The notes under the pieces are model-generated. The model did no database searches. It was not told the origin of the DNA and saw nothing but the letters and a program-made list of their open reading frames with translations. Positions 27,701 to 42,700 of a stretch of 64,000 nt of DNA are shown in pieces (positions within the stretch are counted from its first letter, which is position 1; every line of letters starts with the position of its first letter). The translations under genes and the position numbers were made by a program. This DNA comes from Owenia fusiformis (taxonomy: Eukaryota; Annelida; Polychaeta; Sabellida; Oweniidae): the NCBI GenBank assembly GCA_903813345.2, contig CAIIXF020000008.1, positions 4,537,341 through 4,601,340 of the forward strand. Reading direction: 5' to 3'.

Positions 27701-30700
27701 ATGATGAATGTGCATCAAAGTTATTGAACAGCCCTCGTATTGTACGTTCTCAAAGCTCAAAACAGAAACAGAGAACATGAGACAAGAACAAAGCATATAA
27801 ATGTTCCACTTTAGCTGGAAGGATACACCTTTTTGTTACTCCTTTTGTTAAATGCATGAATTCATTAATAGGATACATTTTCAATATGCTGATTCTGTCA
27901 GGTAAGACCTTAGCATTAAGCTTTTTGTTCTGGTCTGAGATTACAAAAATGGAAATACAGTATGTGAGTATTAATTATTAGAATGCCAGATGTATTTGAA
28001 AATAAGGCTTCTATAGATGCAGAGAATCATTTGACATGTCATTTTCAGGTTGTCTATTGTTCACCTCGAAGTGATCAATCAAGTAAATCATTTGAAATGG
28101 AATCCTGATAAATTCACCATTTCCATGTTAATATATACCCATGGATGACGTTTTATGAAAAATGCTTATTTCACACAAAAAGAGGAATAAAGAGTACATT
28201 ATCAAGGAAAAGGGTGAACTGATATTGAGTCAACCTTCTTGAAAGTATACAGCATATATTATTGAAAAGGAAAGGTGAGATTTTAGAAAAAGATGAAGTG
28301 GAAAGAATGTCATTTACTTGATGTAATTAATATTAGGGTTGGGCTTGAGATGGTTTTACTTCTCTTCTTTCAAAAGTAATAGTTGAAAGAAAAATACAGA
28401 ATTATTTCAGAACTTATTTTTATATCACATTTGTAATTGTCAGATAAGTAAACTTGAATTTGAGTCTACATGCACAGAACAATGATGCGTCATAATAAGT
28501 CATACTACTACTTACTACTTGCGATTTCAGAATGCATTTCCCAGTTTAACCAATACTAAAGGGATCAAAGTATGACTGAAGGGAGACCTTGGTTTAACAG
28601 TATGTCTCAAAAGGGTCTCCCTTTGAAAAGTGACATTTTCAAAGAGTAATTACTGGTTGAAATGGTCATTTACAAGGCTATATGTTAATATGATATTATT
28701 GGACTTACAGTATAATGAAAGATGTCAGTATCACGCTGGGCATAGAATCAAGTGAGAGAATCTATTTCCAAACTTTGACAGAATGGGGTATTCATTTTTA
28801 CTTTCATTGTTCGATATTCTGCAGAATAACCAGGGATATCAAGTTCCAAGTTATGACTTTCAACAGTGGTTAACATGTTTGTAATTTCTCATTTTTCTTG
28901 TATTATATTAACAGTTACCCTTTGCATTTCTTTGTTTTGATTCAGAACATTATCCTCTGACTAAGGACCTTAATAGTCTCAAGTATAACTTGTGGATATG
29001 AATATTAGCTAATAAAGGAAGAAAATATAATCTTTTGATTTCTGAGTACACAATCTGATTGGATAAAAGGCTGCAAGGAAGAATTGTCTGAATTATCATA
29101 GAGTCTATGAAGTCAAATTTATTGCAAAGGGTACCTGTCAACCCTCCCCACCCATGTATTTGATCGCCATGGTGAGGGCCAGAGTTCACGTCAACAAGTC
29201 AAAGTTGACATATGCTCTAGAACTAATGATAATTCCAAGAACAATACTAATCAACAGTGTAGACTGTCATATATCAAAAATAGTGCAAATAGCGGGAAAA
29301 TCCTTTAATTTCACAGTTACACCTGCAGATTTATAAATCATGCTTATCTTTTTATTTGATAGTTCATTACTACAATTTTAATTTCTATTATTACTTTCAT
29401 TTCATAGTCACAGGGGTACCTCTGTTCTATATTCGATAACACTAAATATTCTGACTTTGAAATGAAATGAAATGTCAAATCTAAACTGAGGTTTTGAATT
29501 AGAAACTAAAGTCTGAAACTGATAGATTAAATGTTTTGAATTTGAAGGCCTTGAATTTCAACTGAGGGTCTGTAATTTATAATCTTGAATAATTCAGAAT
29601 GTCTAACTCAGTCTAACTTCTATAAATTGAGTAAGTGAGCATTATATGCAACCTATGTTAACTTTCAATTATAAAATCCATAATATTAGATACTATTACA
29701 GTAAACCTGTCTAATCTGAATCCCACAGGGACTGGCTAAAAGCATTCAGATTAGGAGGTGTTCACATTTCGAGGTTTTTGCATTCACGAAATTCAAGATT
29801 TTGAAGAATTGTGAACACATTTGACCACATAGCTTTATGGAAATTTGAAAATTTGATTCAAATGAATCTAGTCATGCTGAAATGCCCTATTATGATTGAG
29901 ACCATTCATGTTTTTTCCCAAAGTTGACAATATTTGAGCAATTTTTCAAATATGACTGTTCACTGTTTAAATTGGGAGGTGTTCACATTTCAAGGTTTTT
30001 TAGATTTTTAGATTTTAGATTAGCCAGGTGTTCAGATATACAGGTTCTACTGTATTTCAATCAATTAAGACATTCAATTGCATTGCCTTAGGCAATTTTG
30101 GAATAAGTTCTTAATAAATAATTATTGTCAATTCATTATATCAACAAATACTATGTCAGCTGAATCAAATTTTACAGAAAATCAGAAGATACATTTTTCT
30201 TACTTAACATCATTAGAACTGATTTCCTGCTGATTGAAGAAATTTATAGTCTTATTTACAAATAGTTTCAATTCATGGGGTATTAAAACTCTGAAATAAC
30301 ATTTATCGAAAGTATCTAAATTGTTCTAAATAAATTCATCTGGTTAGTCTTTCTAAATTAATCATATTTTCCTTTTGTCTTAACCATACCTTGTTTTTTA
30401 ATTTGTGACGTTTCGTCCAGCATGGTCGCTTGACTTTTTCGAACTGCTTGAAGTTGATACTTGATCTTGAGAGTTAATTAGCACTTTATTCCACAAACTT
30501 GATAATTCGTGATTGCCTGAGTCTCTATTCATACACTGTTTTTATTTCTTTATGTAAATTGCCTCTTTTATCCACCGTTTATTTCTCTGACCTTCATTGT
30601 CTATAACCTTGACGTTATCCCAATCAACTACATGGTTCATCTGACGCACATGATCAGTGACTGCTGATTTCCCATATGATGACTGGGCTTCTTTCCTAAC

Positions 30701-33700
30701 ACTTCTTGTATACCTAGTCAGTCCACAATCAGAGACATCTTTCTTATGTTCTGATAGTCTTATATCTAATTTCCTGCCTGTCTCTCCAATATATACTTCT
30801 TTACACGAGCTACATGGTATTTCATAAACTACATTTGACTTATATAGCAACTTGCGCTTGTCTTTAGGGTGAACTAATATCTGCCTTAATGTTTTAACTG
30901 GTTTAACGGTTGAAGATATCTTGTGTTTCTTTAAAATTCTTTTAACCTTCTCTGTTACACCTTGGACATATGGTAAAGTAGTAAACCCAATCCTATCTTC
31001 CTTATCTGCACTAGAAGAGGCTGTTTCTTTGTCATCTCTTAGATATAAGACTATCAGAACATAAGAAAGATGTCTCTGATTGTGGACTGACTAGGTATAC
31101 AAGAAGTGTTAGGAAAGAAGCCCAGTCATCATATGGGAAATCAGCAGTCACTGATCATGTGCGTCAGATGAACCATGTAGTTGATTGGGATAACGTCAAG
31201 GTTATAGACAATGAAGGTCAGAGAAATAAACGGTGGATAAAAGAGGCAATTTACATAAAGAAAGAAAAACAGTGTATGAATAGAGACTCAGGCAATCACG
31301 AATTATCAAGTTTGTGGAATAAAGTGCTAATTAACTCTCAAGATCAAGTATCAACTTCAAGCAGTTCGAAAAAGTCAAGCGACCATGCTGGACGAAACGT
31401 CACAAATTAAAAAACAAGGTATGGTTAAGACAAAAGGAAAATATGATTAATTAAGTATCTAAATTATTCTACAATGCTCATAGTATGCCCAGAATGCATC
31501 TCTGAGAGTCGAAACACAAGCGAGTGTTCTCTTTGCATTAAGTGCATTTTACTTGTGTACAAATAATCATTTGGATAAAACTTGACTTTTTTAAGTTCTT
31601 TAAGTTTGCTCAAAATTTCTTGAACAAAAGCAACGCATGTCGCTTACCGGAGTGGTTTGTTGAATTAAGATTAAATTGACATTTTGTACAAAATAACAAA
31701 TAAAACATTCAAAGATATTTTCAAGGTTTCATGTTTAGAACTAGCTGGGTAGGCTAGGGATGGACCATGTTGCTTTATTGTTAATTCTTCATATAACAGT
31801 GAAAAAATGTTTTTGAAAGTATAATACAAATGTTTCTGTGACATCATATATTTACATTTAGTGCTTTGAAAATTACGTATTGCATACTTTATTTTTTCAA
31901 ACATGATATTAATATTCGATATCGCGTAAATGGTCCAGCTTTTCGATGATTAAACATTCTCTATAAGTCTCCTGCCATGTATTTATATTCAACTCAATGG
32001 ACTTAGGGCTAATTGGTTAAAAGAAATAGAATCTTGCTAAAAGAATCATATTTTTACAAGAGAAATTATTGGAATTTTCTCTATTATTTGGTTATTAGGA
32101 AACTGTTTGCATGAAAAAGAAATCATTGGATTGGATTTGACTATGAATGGCAAACCACTGACTGAATAAAAGTTTATTTCTTTGAGTTGTTATATATGCC
32201 ATGCTCAGTGTCACCTAAGTTCTAAAATCATATTTTCTCGAAGGTTGTGTAGCAGTTGGACCTGTACAAACTAAAGGTAAAGAATTAAACAATTTAAAAT
32301 TTAAAAATTGTTTTTATTGAAATAAGGTTTTTTGATTAATAAGATTAGTACTAGGTGTATGTAAAATTTACATATTTTTCAATATTGATGTTGTCTATAA
32401 TTAATTTTCAATTTTTTAAAAGTAATTTGAGATTTTTGAAACAAAAATAACATGTTCTACTAATAGGATTTAAAGAGAATAAACAATAAGACATGCAATG
32501 TGGCTTAATCCTCAGATTCAGTTTGTTTGTATTCACCCACATGCTTACATACGGATTCTTGCCACCTTGAGTAAAATTTCAAAATTGCCCATGTTTTCAA
32601 TTGCAAAATAGAGTGAACAAGAGAGTATTAAGCAAGGAATAAAGTAAATAGGCATGTAGTTAACACTCTAAATTGTATGGAAGTGCAAGAATATCACAAA
32701 CTTTATTTAAATTTTAAAGAGAAAATCATAGAAAACACATAGCAGACTTGATTTCAAACGTCGGTATTTATGTATTCTTAGGTAGGAGGATTGACTTGTA
32801 GTGCTAGCTGAGCTTATGGTTCGCAAATATTAGTCAAAGGTGATGTCACAATTGTTTTCCTGTCTCAATATTATAACCTATAAATAGCCATCAGGATGAC
32901 TATGCAAACTGTTCCAGGTATTAATAGAATAACCGAAAAGTAAGTAAGATGTGATGAATAATTTTTGAATGTCTTCAAATAACATGTGTGATTTATCATT
33001 TTGGATAGTTTTCTAAATGGCAATGAGGGGTAAGTTTACATGGATATGATTTCTTATTAACACTGATCACATATGTCATAATAAGAAATAGATTTTAATC
33101 TATTGTAACTGCAATAGCTTTACTTTCTTATTTCCATCATTTAGTTGGTATTTTCAGTTAGTTGATTATCTTAGCTGATATTATTATAACAATATGACAA
33201 CAGAATATTAACTTTTGATATAGAGATGCCTAATAATAATCTAGAATTGAAATATGACAATTTGTTTCTACATTTACAGGTGTGAAATAAAAAGATAGAT
33301 AAAGAATCATAACTTGAAAATGAAAATTAATTTGACGAAAGTGGAGACGTCATTGTTCATAAAGGGCAACTTGACCACAGTAATTAATCTCCAATTATAA
33401 TGATGAATTATTTCAATTAACTAACTGATCCTTAGCCTATCGGGCTACATACTTCCTTAATTCCTTATTAATTACTTCAGAAATTAAATAGTGCTATTTT
33501 GTCAATTTTTGTGACTTCTCCCCATTTCTATTCTTATCTAGAGTACCGATTTTACATGTAGATTTCAAATATGATATCGTTTTGACTGAATATCTAATGA
33601 TGTAATTTAAGATTATTTGTACTTCTTGGAGCATTTTTTTCATTTGTTTCATTCCACAATCTGTTTTGATATATCAATTGGACGTATCATGATTGGATAA

Positions 33701-36700
33701 ATATTATAATTGCTTTCTATGTTTTATTGGGGTTTCATGCATTTATGATTTTAAAATGTTGCCCTTGGTGATTTAAACACTATCATCTGAACTATTCATT
33801 TCAGGAAAAAAATGTTGCTGGAACCAATGTTGGTTTATACTTAACTAATATAATGGTCAACCTTTTAAAACTTTGATTTAAAATCATGCTATTGGGAAAA
33901 CATGTCAATTTAATTTTCTTTGAGATTTAAATTTGATTGTTATCTTTAATTCATGGATGTATATTTTACGCTACCCATATTCATAATAATACCTATTCAG
34001 GTGTATAATGGTGCATAATTAAACCGAGTTCTCCAATACAAAATTCTAGTTTAATTTTTTTTGACATTATTTCATTCTTGGAAGATTTAAGCTTCACAAA
34101 CCGCAGAATGCAATATTCCAATGGGTGTTTGAGTCCGTGTTAATGTTTTTAGCTTTGGGCAAGGGGAGGGGATCTTAATAGCTTCTCCACCCTAAAAACA
34201 CCTGTCAATGTCTAGATAAGCCCCAAATTGAACATTTTCCATGGTGATATATGGATATATTTATGATTTAACACTCTAAGGGTTCTTACAATTTATCATT
34301 CAGTAAATCTAACTAGAAATTTCGTATAAGGGCTGCCTCGAATGTCACTTTTGTAAAAATCGACATAAGTTTGTTATAAAAGCGTGAACCCTCACTTTCA
34401 GGGGTGACACATATCTCAGAGCAGATGGACACATTACAACTTCTTAATAGCAATGTTAACATGTAAACAAACTCTAATGAAATTTAATAATGCCTGAAAA
34501 GGTTTCATAGTTTGGGACTGAGATGTGTATCCCTGGGGTAGTTGACACTACCTTAATAATCTCTCAGCAGATGTCTACAACTGTGGCAGCCAACTGGAAA
34601 ACTGGCATAAAGTTAGACATTTTGCGATCATCGTTTTAATAAAAGCAGATTGAAATCAGTCCCTAGAGTACCAAGTTTGTTTATTTTTTTGAGCTTTGAT
34701 TGAGAGATAGTATAATATCTTTTAATAAATGTCACATTTATAATTAGATTGTTATGTCTGTAGTTATGGAAATGGTAAGTTAAAACAACAAATCAGGTTA
34801 CTATGGTGTCTACAGGTGACAAAACATTGTCAAGAGGAAAATCCATCTTCTTATGACCAATAATGTTTAAATCATGAATCACATAATTTATTTTATTACC
34901 TGTTTTGAATTAGATATGGACAGTAAACTCTACAGTAAAAGTTTCTTCATGGGAAATGTCTGAACTTTTGAAGTTCTTACAAATGGGATGCAAATGGTAT
35001 CCAAATATGGAACAGAAAAGGTATTCACATTTATCGACTTTAGAAAAGCGTTCACATGCTCAGGTTTTGCTATTATGATATTGGTATAAACTTTGAGGGA
35101 GAAATAATCTGAAAACAAAATTGTCACAAGTGATGACTGGACAATTCAGCCATAATACAACAATGCAATAATACATCCAACAATAATGACCATTTCATGA
35201 CAACAACAGCCAGCATCAAAGACAGATCTGACAGTAAAAGCCCTTGAATTGAACAATCAACATTACCATAGAACAATACACAGCATAATCGGGCCATATT
35301 AATTTGAGTAAATAATACTTAACTGGCACTAATTGCAATATTATCTCCTTTTATCTTCTATTGAAAGTGAACTACTTGAAAAGTCTAATAAAGTCACTCC
35401 TGAAGTGTCAAAGTTCATTTCCAAGATAATTCAAATGCAAATGACTATGATTGCTAATTCTAGACCTTTAAATTCTCATATTCTGACCCGTATAAATTGT
35501 GTATGTCTGAATATCAATTTGGAAGAATTCTGATGTTGGTGAAGCATTCAGTTTGTTGGAGTTTGAAAGGTAGGGTTAATGTTGGTTAACTCAACTTGAA
35601 AATAAAAATTAATTGTTTGAAGAGTTAAAGTCAAAACCGCGCATTAACAAAATTAAACATTTGGATACATAAATCTTGATTGTCCAAAACTGCATAATTT
35701 GCATTAATTTGAAGGAAACGTCAAAAGAGACCAATTGGGGGTCAGACGAGCAAATACACAACTTTTGTTGTGTGGTCTGTTGAGGTTCAACTACTCGTTA
35801 CAGAACCTCACTTCCAGCGCGTGCCACGGGGCCTGTCACAATTTATCGCCTCCAAAAATTTCACTTTTCATTTCATTTTCATTATCACAGTGTCATACGA
35901 TAGAGCTCTATAGAGTTGCTATTATTGAAGTGGACAGTAAGGTATTATGTGACCACATTTTGGAAGATTGAATGGATTTTATTACTTCATGCTAGAAAAT
36001 TGGAAATTTACATTTGACAGAAATGGTCAGAATTCTTCAATAGAACGGGTCAAGTAAGTAGGCTTTTTATGGGACAGTTTTCATAGTCTATGGTCAAATA
36101 TACAGCAGGATTTTAAATAGGATTTCCCACACAAACGTGCAATAAATGTGACTTTTCTCATAAATAAAATCTTATAATGGCCATTTTAAAAAGTAAAATA
36201 AGGTGAAAAAGATGAGAAACAGCAAGAAATAAAATAAACAAACATGGAATATAAACTCTAAAATGTATGAAAATATAATAAAATGAATAACTTTATTCAA
36301 ATTTAAGAGAAATGTCATAAAATAACATGACAATGTTCATAATTTAAGGAGGGGTTATTTCCAAGAGAACAATAGATACAGAGCTTATGTATATGGTATT
36401 ATAAGACGACAAGCTAATGAAAGTACCTCATAACTCATCAAGGTGATGAGCAGGTAATTAGAAGGATTGCTGGGAATATATGTGGTTGTGTCATATGTCT
36501 AAGAGGTGAGTGTTAGACTGTTGCTTGGTTTATTTACCATGCATTGTTGATTGCACTTTTTTCTCAAATGTTGATGATTTTCAAATGTTGCCATTTGTGC
36601 TGTTTACATTTGGTAAATGCTTTAAAGATATTTGCATTGATTGATGGATGTTCAAGCTAGATTACTGTTTTTACTGATTTTGTAAATGTAAACAATAGAA

Positions 36701-39700
36701 AATACATGGAATATAACACTGCAGTGTGTTACTTAGTAGGATGTACTGTACAATATACCATTTGTGATGGGTCTAGCCATGGCCTAAAATATCCAAAATA
36801 TCAAATTTCAATGGAATCTAATGAAACTTTTAATGTATAAAATAGAAGGTAAGTTTACAATATATTTCAGATGATTACCAAAAACACATTGAAGACTTAT
36901 TAAAGCAATCAACCAATACTATCCAATATCTTCAGTAAAACAACAACACATCAACAATGTACCATTATTTAATTTACAATACCTGCATTCTGTACAGAGA
37001 TAGCAATTATTTATGAAAATATTGTAATTTTAATAATATTTTTTATTGTGATGGTATACTTTTACATTGGTAAAATCTGTCATTTCTGAACCTCGGAACT
37101 CTAATAGAGAAAATCAACAGAGAAACAGGTGAATTGGATTATTGCAAGATGTTGCAGAGATCTTTAGATAACCATGAATAAAAATAGCACTGGGTCATAA
37201 TTTAAAATTAAAGATAGAGTGAAAAAGAGTGGAATCAGTAAGAAATAAAGTAAACAGGCATGTAGTTAACACTTTAAATTGTATAGAAGTGTAAACACGG
37301 TGTTATAGCATGACAGATACGACAAGGCAATTGGCCAAATTTTGCGGTAACGATAACAAAAAATGGCGGACGGGAAAGACAGCATGTCCTCTTTTTCGCT
37401 TGTAGGCAAGATTCACGGGTAAGCTTTCCTTTTCAACTAGTTCCATTCGGTGATGCATATGTGAATGGTTATAAAGAGTGAGTTAAATCTGTCGTGTGGT
37501 CTACAAGAAGCATAATATAAGCTGTAAACCTACCCAGCTGAGATTTCGAAGTTCATAATTTTTAGTCCTTTTTCGTGTTTTCTCAGTATATGTGCCTCAG
37601 AGCCACTCAAAATACCAAGTGTACGTAAACTGTGTATAAACAAGCCATAAAATGACAAATGCAGAACAGAAATGTGGTGAATATTGTAGATAATAAGGTT
37701 TCAATCGCGAGGTCGTTAGACAGATACGTATGTATTGCATGCTTTTTTATGGACAGCAACGCATTGTATTAGTTTTACATTAGATGTTAGCGGACGGTTA
37801 CATGCAAGGTCCTGTCAAGTCAAGGTCCCTAGATGGATAGCTCTCTATGTGTGAACTGCCTATATTTGTTTTCAGGACTCGCAAGAGACGCTCTTGCTTG
37901 AGCCTCTATAGGGCAAGGAAAAAATAGCGAAAGCCAATGAAAGTGAAAATGATTGTAATGAAGAGGCAAGGAAGAAATTAGTAACAACGAACAGGCGACG
38001 GAAGAAAACAACTCCAAATTAATTGATGATGTCATGAGTGACATTAGACATATATTACCATTATTACAATTACAAATCATATTCAGCTGTTTATGTCACC
38101 ATCTTCATAATAGTACAATAACGTCATTTCAAAGGGCAATATAGTGAAATATTGGACCAAGGGCCGCAGGCCCAAGGTCCAATATTTCACTATTTTGCCC
38201 GCAGAAATGACGTTATTACTATTATTACCACCGTTAATGCCCAGGGCTGAAATAGCAAATTTGAAATAGAAAATCTTACGCACTGAACGATATCACTTAT
38301 CCCGGGAAACATAGCCGGGCGGATAATATCATTATTGCCCGACTAAAGTCATTAACGCCCGACACAATATTGCTCACGTCAATATAGCAATTTAAATGCC
38401 TTCTCAACTAGTACCAAAACCCCTAGAACAGGCCCTGCAAGGTGGTAATAATACGATTTCATCTATTATAGCTTACAAAACTCAAATCCGGTTGAAAAAC
38501 ATTTCAATTTTGGATCACAAGCGATATGAAATGATTCGGTTTTACATATATGAACGAGGTTCGCGTAACTGTCTATCAATTTTTGGCGTATCCGCAAATT
38601 CAAAATACATTATTATGGCTTGAGTAGAACATATTAAGTGGTTTACAATGCTTAATTGGCTTTGTATGATCGTATGTAGGTTACATTTATATACACCAAG
38701 GTTGTTGCGCAATGTAGAGCATGCCTAACGAGGAAAAGAAACAAATTACTAAATTTTATGAAGTTTTGAATTTCAAACTCGACAGTTTTTCGCTTATTTC
38801 ATGTTATCCATGGGCGTCGATTTGCAAAGACTACGTTCAAAATAAACATTACTGAATGCATCACCGAATGCGACGCTTACATAAATCTTTCATGGTTTTA
38901 TTGATACGCAGTAGTAGAACATAATGCACCTACCTTAGCTTTCTGTTTCATCGTGGCCATTTTATTGGATAAATCAGTGATCGTATTCGACTAACCTCGT
39001 TTTCAGAGGTGGCGTATCTGTCATGCTATAACACCGTGGTAAAGAAATCAAACAGTTCATTCAAATTTTACGGAGAAATAGTGTAAAACACAATAAGCAG
39101 ACGGATCAATTTAATGTTACACTCAGTGGGTATCTACAGATGTTACCAGCACATGTAAGGATCAATCAGTAGGTTGCATGAATGTTTTGATTGAGATTGT
39201 TATAATTAGACAATTATACTATTATAATGGAACTTTTACTTTGATGGGTTATGATTGCACCTAAGGAGGCTGCATTTTTAAGTTTGCAATACTGATACTT
39301 GTCATGTCATGATCAAGGCATATTTAGGGATAATATCAATTTGTCAAGCAGCTTTGTGGGATCATGATTAGCTTACTAGCTAGAATATGAAGTCAACAAA
39401 CTAAAAAAAACACAGAGACAATCTGTGATTCGAAATAAAGAAATTGCCATGATCAGTAACAAGGTTGCTCTCATACAATTTTATTTTGATCAGATATACT
39501 TTAGGACAAGTATAGATTGGTGATGACACTAGATTATCTTCTAGATCTATAAATTTTCTGTATCTTCCTCACTCATTTAAAAGGAAAACTAGTAAAAATG
39601 ACAGCCATGACTATTGAATAAAAAACTTAATGGGCAGTAAGACAAACAGATTGACTTCAACTTGAGCATCTGTGCCAATATAAGAAGTGATCCATGAAAC

Positions 39701-42700
39701 TGAATTCTGTCAAAATTGTCAGAAAAATGTGGAAGTGTGTCTTGAACAATTAACCATCCATAAATCAAAGTCTATTCATAGGATGAATTAAAACGAATTT
39801 ATATATTCATTTCCATATCAGTTTTCATCAAATTTTCTTTTTTTGATTTGATGTAGAAATTCTGGACTGCCCCTGTGTAGTATATGCTTGGTATGATCGT
39901 CATGGAAACTGATTATCTCAGTAAACAGTTAAATTGCCATGATATATTCCATTTTTCAAAAATCATCCTGTGATTTATTGCAGTTTCATTAACTCATTAA
40001 AAAGACGAGGAAATAATTATGCAAATATGGTTTTCAAGCGGGAAGATTTCAATACCAATTTATAGACTTTAAGCTGCAGATGTTCAAAATTGTTGTTTTT
40101 GTATCATTTTTCATTGTTCAATTCTTGCATAAATACCCCAAAACATGATTCTGTAATAACAGGTTATGAAATGTTATTCAAAGTTTAGGATTTGTGTTTT
40201 GTGCTTTACGGTGTACAATAGGATTGAAGGCTCTCTGTTTCCCCACCTGCCTATAACAGTATAAACATAACATAATCTTACTTCAAAAGCTTTGTAACAG
40301 TTAAACAATAAAAAATCACGCAATGTCTAGTCGGACCTCCTCCTTTGATGCATATAAAAATCTGGTGCTACGCAATCATATTATTCAGAATATTTTCATC
40401 GAATTGAAAACAATTCTTTTTTCATGAAAGACTTCATAACAGAAAAGCAGTATCATAGTAATTAATTTACAAAAGTTTTTACATCCTGGTAAATTCAGTT
40501 AATTTATTATTCACAAATGTGAAAACAAAAGTTTATTAAAAGTTTTATTGTTATTTCATTTGGAGAGAAAACATGAACTCAATACAGGAACAATCCTCAC
40601 AATTTAAATGTGTTTCTTTCATTAAATATTGCACGAATTTAATCACTCATATAATAACTCAATTAAACTAAATGTTAATAAAGACTGACATTTCATCTGT
40701 TCACCTCTCATAAACATACGAAACCCAAAGAAGATCGTCAAATACAGATGGAAAATTTCTAGCGCTTGTAGTAGGTATATGAGTTAGGGAGTCTGTTGTA
40801 GTATTTTAAGTTATTTTTACCTCATGGACATGATCCAGGTATTTTCCGTTATGAGCCACAGGCATTTGGACTTGAGGAAAAATCAAGATCACCAGTAACA
40901 GAAGTCTTGTATTAGGAAAAGAATAAATTATCAAGTCAAAAAGCATATGGATGGATATATTTGCTTGAAGGTAATGTGAATTATTTTTCATTAACTATGT
41001 TTGTTTATGAGGAATCACGAATGTAATAATTTTCATGACGCAAGATTCTTTTTGAATTTACATGCTAAGAAATGTTTTTTTTCTAATGTAGTGAATTTGT
41101 TTTACATGAACTCAGAATGTCTCAGTGTGTTTTTACTCCATCAAGAATCATTAATTGAATTCATTTTCATTCAAGAGTTTTATTCTGTAATTTTTGGGGA
41201 AATTATGGAAACCAATAATTTTGAATTAAGGATTAAGCAGTAATCTTAATTTCAATTATATCCAAATGTTACCAGAAGTTGAAAACATATAACTCAGCAA
41301 AGCAAATGTTTCTTTGCCATCAATCTAAAGTCTAAAGGTGTTGATTACAGAACACCTTTGATTTTGAGTGTTTGATCATTTTACCGATTTAACAGACTTA
41401 GCATCTAAATTGCAATCCATAAATCAACAGAGGTTAATCATAGTGCAACAGTGTAATTAGTAAAGAAAACCAATGAGATCTGTGGTAGAAATATCAGAAT
41501 AGTCATGTTTTGAAATGCAAAATAGAGTGGAAAATAGTGAAATAAACAAGAAATAAAGTATACAGACATATAACAAACACTCCAAATGGTATAGAAATGC
41601 TTTAAACTCTGATAGTTTATTCAAATTTTAGAGAGAAATAGAGCAAAAAGGCATGAACAGAGAGAAGAGTTGAGGATTACATTGCCATCAAACTTGCACG
41701 TACCATTATTTACCAAGTTTCTATGCAGTGTATCCATATGATGTTTAACAGAATACTTTCCCTTTATTTGTATGAGTACTTTGTTCAAATACTCACTTGC
41801 CTAAGTCATATATTAATCTCTAGACACATAAGTGTTCATTGTTTTTGCCTTAAATTGGTCTTAAGGTAGAACAGTACACATTTAAAGCAATTCAGTAAGT
41901 CATGAACAGTAAATGGAAAGTTTTGCACAGTAAGCAAGAAATGTTTAGCTGCATATGATGATCCAAGGAGGTTGGGATTACAACAGTTGTAGCAAACAAA
42001 AAGTGCAATGATCACTTGATTATTGATCTCAAATGCATACTTGTACATATTTGGTCACCAGGGATGAGAGGATGTGAATTTAGAGAAATTGTGGTTTCTC
42101 ATTTTGAAAGACTCCAAAATATGTCTTATTAGCTTCATTCACAGGATATGCAAAGTAAGTTGTGCACATTTTCTTATTATGGTATTCAGAGACATATACC
42201 AGGTAGAATCATCTATAAGCCTCTGTTGTATTGGATCTTGAAATTTATATTTTTTGGAAATCACACTGGAAAGTGAATACCTGCACACAATGATAAGTTC
42301 TTGATTTTATTATCTAAGGTAATTATTAATGTTATCTAATGTTAAATAACCTGTAATCAATGCTAAGCACACCTGTAATTAAGGATATCACACCTGAGAT
42401 AATCCAAATGGACAGGTGAGGGTGAACTTAAGAATTATTAAGATATGGATTATGATTTGTAAATCAGTTTCTGTCTTGATCATAAATAGAAAGGAAAGTG
42501 TGTATGACAGACTGAATATTCTCAATTTAAGGTAGGTCAGGCCCGTAGCCAGGATTTGCCAAGGGGGGGGTTCACTTTTTGAAAAATCCCGGGGGGAGTT
42601 CACTTGTGACAATTTTGGCCCAAAAATGGCCAATATCACTTAAAAAGTGCTCAGAATGGTGAAAAATTGCATGATTTTGAAAGATTTTTTGGCGCTCATC

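Larger units (their letters stand above)
37296..39038. mobile_element. 1.74-kb DNA transposon (non-autonomous), CACGGTG termini, 5-bp TSD
   Basis: Terminal inverted repeats of 29 bases with one mismatch (37296-37324 and 39010-39038) start CACGGTGTTATAGC. GTAAA is directly repeated on both sides (37291-37295 and 39039-39043). The element interrupts a copy of the dispersed repeat found elsewhere in these introns, and the flanks rejoin cleanly when it is removed, which proves insertion. No transposase ORF is visible. Just inside each end is a short ATG-led reading frame followed by a splice donor, pointing inwards. CAC...GTG ends with a 5-bp duplication are the Transib/RAG pattern, but that assignment is inference. 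Confidence 0.75.

Noticed and set aside
35735-35971. ORF of 78 codons with two Cys pairs (MGVRRANTQL...)
   Set aside because: No splice sites, no domain and no neighbours; the local GC rise may reflect an old repeat.
37350-37365. RSS-like nonamer (ACAAAAAA) near the left end of the CACGGTG element
   Set aside because: The spacing from the heptamer is about 53 bases, not 12 or 23, and the right end has no counterpart; A-rich chance match.
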